In this document: piece after piece, positions 1-10,820 of the stretch
Layout: every line of letters starts with the position of its first letter
How positions within the stretch are numbered: the first letter of the stretch is position 1
Source: Anas platyrhynchos
Lineage: Eukaryota > Chordata > Aves > Anseriformes > Anatidae
DNA: 64,000 nucleotides
NCBI RefSeq assembly: GCF_047663525.1
Contig: NC_092606.1
Location: 193,501 to 257,500, forward strand
Direction: 5' to 3'
Position numbers and translations under genes: made by a program
The notes under the pieces: generated by a model
What the model was told of the DNA's origin: nothing
What the model saw: only the letters and a program-made list of their open reading frames with translations
Databases searched by the model: none

Positions 1-299
1 AGCCAACTACGACACTAACAAATTGGAAGCTTCTCATCTCCTCTAGCTACCCTCACAGCTGCAACCACCTCATTATAAAACTGTGTGGTTAAATTACAGT
101 TTTAACAGACTTGTGACTCTAGGCCAGGTATATGTGCCAATACTGACTATAATCCTGCCAGATGTCATCTGAATACTTAATTTTATGCACATATTTAATC
201 CAACTGAAATCAGTAGAACCATTAACCTTGCAGGAATTCATAGTACTTTCCCCATCCTATACCTGATTTTTCTGGTTTCTATTTCAGTTTCCATTCTGA

Positions 300-352
300 T
301 TTTTTTTGTTGTTGTTGTTGCTTTGGTTGTGTGTTTTTGGTTTTTTTTTTTG
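300..352. repeat. T-rich / (TTG)n low-complexity tract
   Basis: This is a run of T with about four TTG units followed by G-interrupted poly-T. It is simple sequence in the PITPNM3 intron with no sign of function. Confidence 0.8.
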
Positions 353-1660
353 CTGATTATTTTTAATTCATTGGGTTTCATGTTGATACACATTTCCTCT
401 GAAATAGTTAAGTCAGTACAGAAGTTTTGATGAAGGTCACGTTTGAAGAAATGAGCACAGAAAAGGCCCTTCTTTATGTGAACTTGGACTTGCAGATATT
501 AGCCTGACTGTTACAGGGAAAGGTGTGGAGATCAGAGGAAGAAACAAATAGCAATAAACTTTCTGACTTTCCCATTGTTAGTAAGGTACCTCCATTCTTT
601 TGGCTAAAGAAGTTTAATATTTTCTTCTCATGCTTCTTAGTTTAGTAATAACTTCACTGAAAGGCCACAACCTGAGACCTCTTTTACTGCATCTTAGGTG
701 AAAATGCTTTTTATTGGGACTCCTTCCCTTCTTCCTCCCAATGAATAGATATGACTACGCACTACTACAGATCAAATGGTACTCATAGTTGTCTCTAGAT
801 TACTGAAATTCAATTTCATTTTTGCATTATATATCGTGATTCAGAAAAGCAATGACAAGTACTTTACAGATTTTTGGTAGTTTATTGCCAACATCCATTC
901 TAATTTCATAGTGTTTGATTTCCATTATCACATCAAACAACTGATTTGTGTGAGGATACAGTTGACAGAATTTTTTTGTTAGGCTGTAGTACACGGGGGA
1001 AAAAGAAGGCAAGGGGTTTGAACCCTAGTGAATATGTAACACCTAAAACATACGGCAGCTCATTCAGAACTCTGCAGAACTGCCCAATTCACACCTTAGC
1101 AGCAATGCAGAATGTTCACAACAACCTTGAAATGGAGAATATTAAACTGACCACTGCTTTAATATTTCAGTAATTAACTGACCACTGTTTTACATTAAAG
1201 GTAGTTAATTCATTAGAGCAAAACTCAAATATACACTTAAACTCAGATCCCTTTGTCTTGTGAAAGTGTTGCTCTGCTTGATTTACATTGGAGGTATTAT
1301 TTAACACAGTAAATATGTTGCCTGGCTTCTGGATCTGGCTGGAAATTTCCACGTCTCTGAATGCTGATTTTTATTTAGTATTCTTTGCTAATAGATGTTT
1401 ATCTGATTATGCAAATATAACTATCCAGAATTCCACTGTATGTGACCAGATGTTTCAATTAATCAGTTATTCAATACAGCAGGATCTAAAAGTCATTCAT
1501 CAGGCATGACTTCTGCCAAAGTCTCAACAAATTTATATATTTATTGGAGGAGAAACAACAACAACACACACGCACAAAGATTTCTGGTAATAGAAAAAGG
1601 TAAACTTCTTAACAAAATTAAGATGAGGAAAAAATCTGAAAATCTAATAAACTAGCACAT

Positions 1661-1935
1661 GAAATCATAGAATCATTAAGTTAAAGAGACCTTCAAGATC
1701 ATCTGTTCCAACCATCACCCTACTACCAATGTCACCCACTAAGCCATGTCCCTAAGCACCAGGTCCAGGCTTTCCTTGAACACCCACAGGGACAGTGACT
1801 CCACCACTTCCCTGGGGAACCCATTCCAATGCCTAACTACTCTTTCTGAGAAGAAATGTCTCCTAATTTCCAATCTAAACCTCCCCTGGCACAATTTGAG
1901 GCCATTCCCACTGTACACCAAAGAGACCTAAAACC
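1661..1935 (-). mobile_element. CR1 LINE 3'-end fragment, minus orientation
   Basis: On the plus strand the segment opens with AATCATAGAATCAT, the reverse complement of the terminal ATTCTATGATTCTATGA-type repeat of avian CR1. It continues through the antisense of the conserved CR1 tail (CTCCACCACTTCCCTGGGGA, then TTCTGAGAAGAAATGTCTCC). It is a 5'-truncated copy of about 270 bases with the usual CR1 3' end. It is non-coding and supports an avian or closely related host. Confidence 0.9.
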
Positions 1936-2802
1936 AAAACGTGCTTTTCAGTAATGTAAGGAAAGAAAAACAGTTTGAACATTTAGCTTTTTTTCCCCAA
2001 ATATATCCTAGATAAACTTTTTTACTGTTACATGTTTCAGATATTTCAGAAATGGTATTAATGTGCCTTTCAGATGTCACATTCTAAGACTAATGCTTCA
2101 GTGACCTTTGGGTCAGACTGTTTTCAATTTAAACACTCACTCTTCCCCACCAGAATACACAGTATATGTATTATATACATACTATATCACATTTAATGTA
2201 AAATGACAGGGATTAAATCAAGACCTAGAAAATCAGTATCATTTGGCTGGAACTCCAGGCCTACCTTAACTGCATCTCCTTGCATCACTCAAGCATAGGT
2301 ATAGAAGAGGGATGCTATTCTCTAAGCCTTGCCCAGCAGGGAGCAAACATGACAACATGCCAGTTTCTGGCCACTTGCCTGTTTCACCTCAGCTACCTTC
2401 CATCAAATGGAGCCTTCCTCAAACACATTAAGCTTCAGTTCTCAGCCTGACAAGGATGTACATGTATGTTTCTGTAAACTGGCCAAGTCATAGGAAGGAA
2501 GTGAGCTTTAAAAACAGATTTTCTACTTTGATGACAACCTGGAAATTGCTTTTCAGTGGAATTCGGTTTATATGCTGTATGTGAAACATGTGCACAACGG
2601 ACACCTTATATAGAGATTTAAGCACTCACTGTTGAATAAACTGTTAATTACATCTGTATCTAAAAAGTAATGAATATTTGCAGTAAGATTTTCTGGCTTG
2701 TGTATTGTTTAAATACCAAGGTCAATTTCTCTTTATTTTGCCACACATATGTTGAAGAAGACAGGTGCTAATCAAGACTTATTTTTCCTTTATGTCCTTC
2801 AT

Positions 2803-2822
2803 AAAAAAAATATATATATATA
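2803..2822. repeat. A-run plus (TA)n microsatellite
   Basis: Eight A residues are followed by about six TA units. It is a short simple repeat in the PITPNM3 intron. Confidence 0.8.
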
Positions 2823-3384
2823 TTTTGTTAAGTAGAAGAAAGATTACAAAGTCTTGCTTTTTCTCTTCAAGAAGAAAAAGTGTGCTGGAATTCCATTGGT
2901 ACTTTATTGCATCTGTGATCTGGTGATGTGAGAAGTGATGTGATGCATAGATAAACAGCAACTTGGAAAATCACTGTCGATTTCCCTAATTTAGACCATT
3001 TCACATATAATTTTTCTACTAATGACACAGTCAATATATTTGCAAGAGAATAACTCCTATCAGACCCACAGAAAACAATTTTCCATGTTGTGGATATGGT
3101 AGATTTGGGTTTCTGACTCACCATACTTACAGGTTAGCCCTGGTCCATTCAAAAGACGTCTAGTCACAACCCACAGAATATAGAATGAATGAACTGAGCC
3201 CTGCCAGATCCGAAGGAGTACTATGCACAAGCACAAGTTACAAAAAATATCCAGAAACTTCAACATCCATTAAAATATTGCCAAATTTTATCCCTAGTGC
3301 TTAGTAGCTCCCACTCATGTATCAACAGCTTCTAGTGCAATCCATCCAAAACAAAATAAAAATACTGTAATAATGCTGTCTCTC

Positions 3385-4275
3385 ATTGTGGTGCTTTTAC
3401 TCGGGTGGGCAGCCGAGCTCCACCACAACCACTCTCTCACTCCCCCTCCTCAAAGGGAAAGGGGGAGAAAATACGATGCAAAGGGCTCAAGGTTTGAGAA
3501 CGGGGGAATGGGGGTTGCAGTCAGTCTATAGCACTTCATCTCCACCACTCCTTCTCAGTTACTCTCTTCCCCTGCTCCATGTGGTCCCTCCCACAGGATG
3601 CCATCCTTCCCGAACTGATCCCACAGGGGCTTCCTATAGGCAACACCTCTTCAAGAACTGATCCAAATATGTCTCCGTACCACGGGGTCCATTCGTCAGG
3701 AGCAAACTGCTCCAACAGGGGTCCCCCACGGGTGGCAGCTCCTCCCAAATGCCCTGCTCCTGGGTGGTCCCCTCTCCAAAGGCTACAGCTCTGGCCTGGG
3801 GCCTGCTCTGGGGCTTTCCAGGAGCCAGAGTCTCCTTCATGGCAGATCCACCTTCTCCACGGGCTGCAGCATGGAAACCTGCTCTGCTGTTGTACACTAC
3901 AGGTTGCGGGGGGACAGCCTGCTCCACCGGGGGACTCTCCACAGGCCGCAGGGGAACTGCTGCTCCAGCGCCTGGAACACCTCCTGCCCCTCCTTATTCA
4001 CCAGACCTTGGTGTCTGTTCTCACTCCTCTCTCTCCCAGCTGCTGCTGAGCAGCAGTTTTTTGGTTTTTGTTTTCCTTTCTTAAATAGGCTCTCACAAAG
4101 GTGCAAACAACATTGCGTATTGGCTTGGCTCTGTCCAGCAGCAGGCCCCTTATCTAACATGGGGCAGCTTCTGGATCCTTCTCACAGAACCCATCCCTGC
4201 AGCCTCCAACTACCAAAACCTTGCCACATAAACCCACTACACTCATATGCTCAACAACAGGCCTAAAGAGCAGAG
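3385..4275. mobile_element. GC-rich retroelement-like block (possible LTR/ERV remnant)
   Basis: An abrupt GC-rich island without CpG-island character lies inside AT-rich intron. It has phrases typical of dispersed avian repeats, such as CCACAGGCCGCAGGGGAACT, CTGCTCCAGCGCCTGGAACA and, near the end, CCAAAACCTTGCCACATAAA. Several overlapping open frames run through it on both strands, none recognisable and none with a conserved motif. I recall similar sequence as common interspersed repeats in birds, but I cannot assign the family. An endogenous-retrovirus LTR or flanking region is the best guess. No viral gene was recognised. Confidence 0.4.
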
Positions 4276-4908
4276 AAGTTGTGGGGAAAAGCCAATTCCA
4301 TTTTCTCCCACAAACCAGCAGAGATCATTTTGTCATAGGTGAATGAGCAAATTATCCTGTCAAAATCATCAGTAGTTGAAAACTACATAAAAGAGCACAA
4401 TTGTTTCTAGCTTTTCCTGGTCAGGAGCCATAAGCAAATTATTTCCAAAGGTGTTGTGTTTTTTGTTTGTTTGTTTAAAGTGACAAACTAGCAGTGATAT
4501 GACAATTAAGCAGTGCATGAATGCACATCATTCCATGCAATTCAAGGATGTTTATAGACAAGAAAAAAACAGAAGATGAATTGAAGTGGCCTTACTGATC
4601 TGTAGCCAGTGTTCTCAGAACTAGGAAAATGGAAGCAGAAGAACAGACAAGAAGTGAAGTAAGGCCAAAGAAAGGCTCTGAAAAGTACTTTAAGAAACAA
4701 AGGTCTTCTGAAAATTGAATGACCAATGCTGCTGATTCCTAACTTAAATTTAACCACTTCCCTGTATCATTTTAAAAGGCCTGGTGTTCAAAACTTATTC
4801 ATCCCCCTAGTCCCAACCATCTTAAAGACAGAACAGCCCACCACTGTAATTCAGTAATTCCACATGCTCTCCTACCCCTACCAAAAGCATTGCTTCAAGA
4901 TTGTTATG

Positions 4909-4930
4909 AAAAAAAAAATATATATATATT
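4909..4930. repeat. A-run plus (TA)n microsatellite
   Basis: A poly-A run is followed by about six TA units. It is simple sequence in the PITPNM3 intron. Confidence 0.8.
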
Positions 4931-7900
4931 TAAAATGCATATCAAATCAGAAGAAAAAAAGGCATCTACTTGTTCCATTCCAGTGACTGGCATTACCTCT
5001 AACTTAGAATAAACCAATACAGTGCACAGTAGGCACCAGTTCTTTGGGTGCAATGCATCTGGAGGTAAAATGTTTGTGTGCAGAGCATGGTAATACCTTG
5101 AAAGAATATTTTGTTGTGGAAATAATGTCCTCTAGTATCCAGCATACTTTACAAAGATACAGGGCTCCTGCCACTGGGTCTATTGACTTGAAAGGTGATT
5201 TTATGAATGCATTGGGAAGAAACCCCAGCCCTGCTGTGAAACCACAGACAAGTTACCTTTTCTCACTGGCTCTGCCTTCTCTCGAGCTTCAATTAGCTTT
5301 TACAAACTGATAGAAGCTGAAAAAGAAAACCATGACTTGAGTCATAACTGCTTATTACAGCAGAACTTCACCAACAGGATCAACACAAATACTTTGTGAG
5401 GGGACTTTCCTGTAAAACCCATTCGATACAGTTCACATCAATGTCACGATATTACAGATTTCATCCAACTTTGCAGCAGGCCCAGAAGTTTTCTCTAACA
5501 TTTGCTTGATAATAAACATTTGCTGATTAAGCGTACACATAAGCACATGCCACAGATGACCATTAATGCAGCATTACTACTGCTACACCAATCTAGTTAG
5601 CAGAAATAAAATGTTCTCATAGCTACTGAAAACTCAGTAAATTAGAAACTTACTGAAGACTGAGTTAATCTCAACAAAAATGGACTCTGATGCACAGATT
5701 AAAAGTCTTTCTGCTTGTCAAAATTTGTTTTAGAACCGTTCCATTTTTAATTCAGTAAGGATTTTGTTAATAAAATTAAAAAGCACAAGTCGTTTTTTCC
5801 ATTTGCAAAGAGATGCTGGGTAGAAGGAATGACCGTTGCTGTTGACATTGACTGCTGTTGCATAATACTTCTTTCTGTTCTGCTGGTTTCAGATGCATCC
5901 TGCCTACCCAAAAAGTGATTTAACTGAACTACCCACACAGTGTTACCTAGTGACTACATAGTTAAGTCTTACTGGAGGTTAAAATTACCCACTGTTATTT
6001 TCTAGTTATGTTTTCTTTCTTCTTTAGCAAACATGAAATTGAAGATGTACTTTAAAATATGTGAATGTTAACTACTGGAGGCCCTCCTTGGACTCAAGAG
6101 CTCAGGCAAGAAAGAGGGAGATATGGATACTCCCTCCAATTATTCCAGAGTAAAAACTGATGTTTAAGGAAAGCCCTCACACACGATGGAAGGTGGCCAG
6201 AGCAGGAGTCCAGGATGGAGCAGGTGGTTGGTCAGATGAGGAGGCTGAAGTGGTGCAGGAGGCCAAGGGGGAGAGTACACAATGCCAAGGAAATATCAGG
6301 AGTCCAGAGGTGGAGTGTCGTGGGAGAATGGGAGAGGAAAATCAGACTGGCAGGTCAAGCTGGTGAGGAAAATAAAGAAGAGCTGGGCTGGAGGGGCAAA
6401 CAAAGGAGTGGGAGGCCAAAGTGGAAAGGAAGGCCAATAAGGGAGCGGGCAGTGGGGCTCCAACCAGTCTAAATAGCTGCTCACAAGGGATATGATCTTA
6501 TTGCCTTCCTCCCACCAGGGAGAGCACTCACATGCCCCTGTGGTTGAGCCTGGAAATCTAGCAGAAATGTTCCAAAATTTTAAAATAATGAAGTTTTCCA
6601 CCTCTTTTGTTCCCAGAACAAGACTGCAGAAGATCTGTTGAAGCTTGTGAACTGGCCTAGGAAAGAGGTGGAGATACACAAGATTCCCCCTGTTGTCAGC
6701 AAGGCACCATATCAAACTACATTCTGCATTCAGGAACTTGCAGCACGCCAAGTACAGGCACTTCTGTAATCTGCATATGCTTACAGTTCTATGAATTGCA
6801 GATGTGGAAGTATTGCTGGCACTTTGGAAAGAGGAAGAAGGGGGGTTAATCAGGAAGAATTAAACAGTGGACAGGAGTGGGAACTTCGACAACAAGAATT
6901 AGGAGCAAGATCCTGGTTTAACAGACAAGAAGATGAAAAGCAAGGGGGCAGGAATATGTAGGTGGGGAAAAAAAGAATTTAAAAAAATGGTCATCTTGAA
7001 AGAGGAATCAAGTAAGGGTCTAGAGTAAGCAAAGTCATTATGTTTATCAGAGAAACTGAAGCCCAGAGAAGAGATGTTAACATAATTCCTCTGAGAGCAG
7101 ACCTGGGCTGACAGAGGCAGGGTACTAAGACTGGGTTTCTAACAGGCACGGAAAGGGCTGACAGATACAAACAGGGAAGAATTGAGGGCTGAAGGGAAGC
7201 ATTAACAGCAGAATGAAATCATCAGAAAGTAAGCAGCTTGGGACAAGAAGTGGAGAAGAGAAGCAGCTTGAAGATAGTGTCGGATGGACACCAGAAAAGC
7301 TAGAAACAGCAAAGGGCCTGGGCACCCATTTATTCTCATTGTGGCTGCACCTGTCCCTACATAAAAAATAAAAAGGAGAGCAAAGAGCCTAGTTGACTCA
7401 GCCACAGATACACTACAAATACACAGATAGAAGGCAGAAAAAGTCCAGGCGAAATGCAAGTTCCCATGTTAAGAAGTGAAAGGGCTAACTGGAGAAACAG
7501 TCCAGACACCACTGTGGACTAAGTACCCAATATAACCAACTTCTCTCTCCTATTTCCTCACTCAGTGCCTTTCTACTAATAGCACTTTAGCAATGACAAG
7601 TCCCTGGCTACCTACTCTGTACATCCTTCAACTGACAGTTCTGCAACAGATGGTATGGACAGGCATATATTTGTTCACCGAGCACAGGAAACAAAACAAC
7701 AACAACACAAAAAAAAAAAGAAGCTAAGCCATGCAGGCCTTTCATCCCCTATTTTAAGGTACCAGTGGCACTTTCTGTCTTGCACCTTATGGCATTACTG
7801 ATGAGATGAAAGAACAGAAAGGAGGTTGAACATGGTGGTTCACGCTCCAAATCCTAGATCAAGCTTTCCTATAAATATGGTACATCTTTTAGAGCTGTTT

Positions 7901-9189
7901 CTTGATGCTTCAGATGCCAGATCTCCCACAGCAGAAATTAACTTTACCCTTTTTCTTAGCAGCTTCACCACCTCCTCCAAACTCACTCCCCAAAACCAGG
8001 GAACATATGAATATTCTCTAACCTTTCCCTGAAATGACTGTAGGTGGACTGCCTGCATCACATCTGAAAGTACTTTCCTAGTGCATTTTTGCTTTCTGTG
8101 AAGGATCTGGCATTTTTGAGTCACTGCTGTCTGTTACACAAGGAAATAAAGATTAAGAACAGATATCACACCACCCACAGGGACATGCCAGGTAGCGAGC
8201 TGCAGTTGTCCCAATGTGGTCGGCAACCTACAGTTCTGCAAGTGCCCTAGCAAGCTCTTTGCAGGGATTTTGCTTAAGACCTTATGTCCAATAGGTGAGA
8301 TCTGGCTACTCAAACAAGTCAAGATTACTGCCTCTAAAAGCCCATCATAAGCACATGTGCCATTCAAAAGTGATCAACCAGATTTTGTGGTTCCTAGAAT
8401 TACGGTCTTTGCATTTACGACAAGGCCACAGAAATGCTCATGGCTGCAAGGCAAAACAGCCACAACATTTGCTTATTTGTGCATATTCTTGCTCATGTAG
8501 GTAACTCCGTAGGCTCCATTTCTACAAGCTGCACATGTGCTCTGCTCCTAAGTCAGATACGTTTTGAAAGAGCTCTTTTGTGAATGGATGGTTCTTGCAT
8601 TTCCTTAAGTCAAAAAGCAGTGCCAACATAAAGCTACCAAACTACCACAAAGTGAAAACACCACATCCTTCTTCCTATCAAAGTTAAAAGGACAGCAAAC
8701 TAATGCCCCAAAAAAACAACGTGACTTTTTACACTTTTGATTAATACTTCGTCTATCAAAGACTAAAACCAATCATTTAGTTCTATACTCTACTTCCATT
8801 TTCTAAAGTGATTGATGTTCTCACATTCCTGAATGCTGTTTTTCTCAGGGCTGCCTGCAATCCACGCCTATCTTGGGGAAATATTAAAAAATAAAATCAA
8901 ATAATCCTGGTGGGAAAAATAACTTGGTTTTAGATGTCATGCTACCATGCAACTGTAAAGCTACACTGACAGATAAACAGACTGGCACCAAACACTAGGC
9001 AAGTTTCACACACAGACCGACAGGCATTTAGTCATTGCACAGTTAGGCCGTCACCTCCAAAAGTAATGGGTTCAGAATTCAACCAAGAAGAAAACCACTT
9101 CTGCAACAGCAAGAGGTTTCTCATGGGCTCTGCCAGCTGACAAAGGTCACTCACGTGCACCAAACATGTGTTACATGGGATGTGGCTGC

Positions 9190-9917
9190 CAGCAAGCATG
9201 GGGCATCAGGCTTAGGGCAGAGTGGCTGGAAGCTGTGCAGAGGAAAAGAATCTGGGGGTGTTGGTCGACACTCACCTGAACATGAGCCAGCAGTGTGCCC
9301 AGGTGGCCAAGAAGGCCAACAGGTTCCTGGCTTGTATCAGGAAGTGTAGCCAGCAGGACCAGGGAGGTGATCGTTCCCCTGTACTCTGCTCTAGTGAGGC
9401 CGCACCTTGAGTACTGTCCAATTTGGGGCCTGTCACCACAGGAAAGACACTGAAGCCCTGGAGCATGTCCAGAGAAGGGCTATGAAGCTGGTGAAGGGTT
9501 TGGATCACAAGTCCTATAAGGAGAAACTGAGGGCCCTTGGGTTGTTTAGTCTGGAGGAGCGGAGGCTCAGGGGAGACAGACCTCATTACTCTCTACAACT
9601 ACCTGAAAGGAAGGTTTGAGGAGCTGGGGGTTGTCCTCACAAATAACTAGTGACAGGAAAAGAGGGAACGGCCTCAAGTTGTGCCAGGGGAGGTTCAGGT
9701 TGGAAACTAGGAGGCATTTCTTCTCAGAAAGAGCGATTAGGCACTGGAACAGGTCACCCAGGGAGGTGGTGAATTCACCGTCCCTGAGGGTATTCAAGGA
9801 AAGGTTGGATGTAGTGCTTAGGGACACAGTTTAATGGGTGACATTGGTAGTGCGGTGATGTTTGGACCAGATGATCTTGGAAGTCTTTTCCAATCTTAGT
9901 GGTTTTATGATTCTTAC
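9190..9917 (+). mobile_element. CR1 LINE 3' fragment, plus orientation
   Basis: This is the end of a CR1 reverse-transcriptase frame. In fragments it can be read as '[20 protein letters not shown]' followed by '[10 protein letters not shown]', with a frame break afterwards, and then the conserved tail including AGGCATTTCTTCTCAGAAAG. The copy ends at TTTTATGATTCTT, the CR1 3' terminus. It is 5'-truncated, interrupted by stops and frameshifts, and therefore inactive. Its orientation is opposite to PITPNM3. Confidence 0.93.
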
Positions 9918-10601
9918 ATGGCTTTGCCGCACAGTACTCTCAATCTCTGCAGCCCAAAGTCCAGCAAACTGATCTCCAAATTGCTCAGACTCCAAGGGAA
10001 GCAAAAGCAAAAACATGTGAGCCAGTACGCACAAGTGAGTCTGGATCTGCATTTTCCTTTGAAGGGGTACTACCCAAACAAGCACGTCTTTATTGTCTTC
10101 AGAGGAGCCCGTGGCTGCCACGTCCCGTTCTGCTTCTCCCACGTCAGGCAGCAGCGAGCATCGCTACAAGCAGGCTGCAGCCACGGTGCAGCCTCCGGAA
10201 CCGGGAGACTCTCCACAGCCCCAGCCCAGCACCGGGGAGGAGAGCCGGCAGGCAGCAGGACACCAGCGGCCTGGGCAGACGCCCCACGCGGGACTCCCGC
10301 TATCGCGGGCACAGGGCCCACAGGAGCGCCGAAGGCAGAGCAGACCCTGCTCGGGCGAAAGCACCCGGGTCTCGTTTACGGGAGCCTGCGCCTACCGGTC
10401 CCGTGGGTCGGCACGGGGCTGGGCAGGCCGCGGCACCCTGCACAGGACCACGACGGGGCGGCCGGCTCGGACCGGCTCGGCCTGCGGCGGGCACAGAGCG
10501 TGGTCTGCCCCCGAGGCCGGCCGGTGCGCGGGGAGCGTCCCCCCCCCCCCTTTCCCCTCCCCTCGGGCCGGCCCCTCCCGCCGCGCGGGCTCCCCGCTCA
10601 C

Positions 10602-10623
10602 CTGGGCGCGGAGCTTTCGCCAT
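10602..10623 (-). CDS. PITPNM3: PITPNM3 (Nir1), first coding exon (partial gene)
   Basis: The product is the membrane-associated phosphatidylinositol transfer protein family member 3, which lacks the N-terminal transfer domain of its relatives and binds the kinase PYK2. Only the first coding exon is in the window. ATG at 10623-10621 opens a frame MAKAPRP, and after 22 bases a consensus donor follows (CCCAG|GTGAGC). As I recall it, human PITPNM3 starts MAKAGRAG, also with a very short first coding exon. Position and strand agree with synteny: PITPNM3 lies beyond the 3' end of KIAA0753 in the same orientation. The remaining exons should lie before base 1. The call rests on a short peptide, the CpG island and gene order, so it is good but not certain. 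Confidence 0.62.
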
Positions 10624-10795
10624 CTCGGGGCTGCCCGCTCCCGGCCAAGCCGTCGCCGGCCGCGTCAGCTGCTCGCCCGCGGGGCCCTCCCGGCGCGCCG
10701 GCACCCCGCGCCCTGCCGCTCCATCTGCTCCCGGCGGAGGTCCCGCACCGCCCACCCGCCTGCGGCGCCGAGAGACGCGACCGGGAGGCGCCGCC

Positions 10796-10820
10796 GTGCC
10801 GTGCCGTGCCGTGCCGTGCC
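10796..10820. repeat. (GTGCC)5 pentanucleotide repeat in CpG island
   Basis: Five perfect GTGCC units ((GGCAC)5 on the PITPNM3 strand) lie about 170 bases upstream of the PITPNM3 start codon. Depending on the transcription start, it is in the 5' UTR or the proximal promoter. Confidence 0.9.

Larger units (their letters stand above)
1..10601 (-). other. PITPNM3: PITPNM3 intron 1 (partial), no exon seen
   Basis: This stretch lies downstream, on the minus strand, of the short first coding exon of PITPNM3 and is read as the 3'-ward part of a very large intron 1. I found no reading frame resembling the acidic second-exon region of PITPNM3 or any other conserved protein. It holds two CR1 fragments (1.66-1.93 kb and 9.19-9.92 kb), a GC-rich repeat-like block (3.38-4.27 kb), T-rich and (TA)n simple repeats, and long purine-rich runs on the plus strand (about 6.08-6.45 and 6.83-7.30 kb). 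The remaining sequence is AT-rich and featureless. The intron assignment depends on the exon 1 call and on synteny. Confidence 0.55.

Noticed and set aside
6160-6751. Opposing open frames (151 codons minus, about 85 plus) in purine-rich intron DNA
   Set aside because: The purine-rich strand lacks stops by composition. The peptides are low complexity (E/G/R/K or P/L/F) with no family match.
9155-9834. Several short open frames with protein-like text such as [19 protein letters not shown]
   Set aside because: They are pieces of a dead CR1 reverse-transcriptase frame, not host genes.
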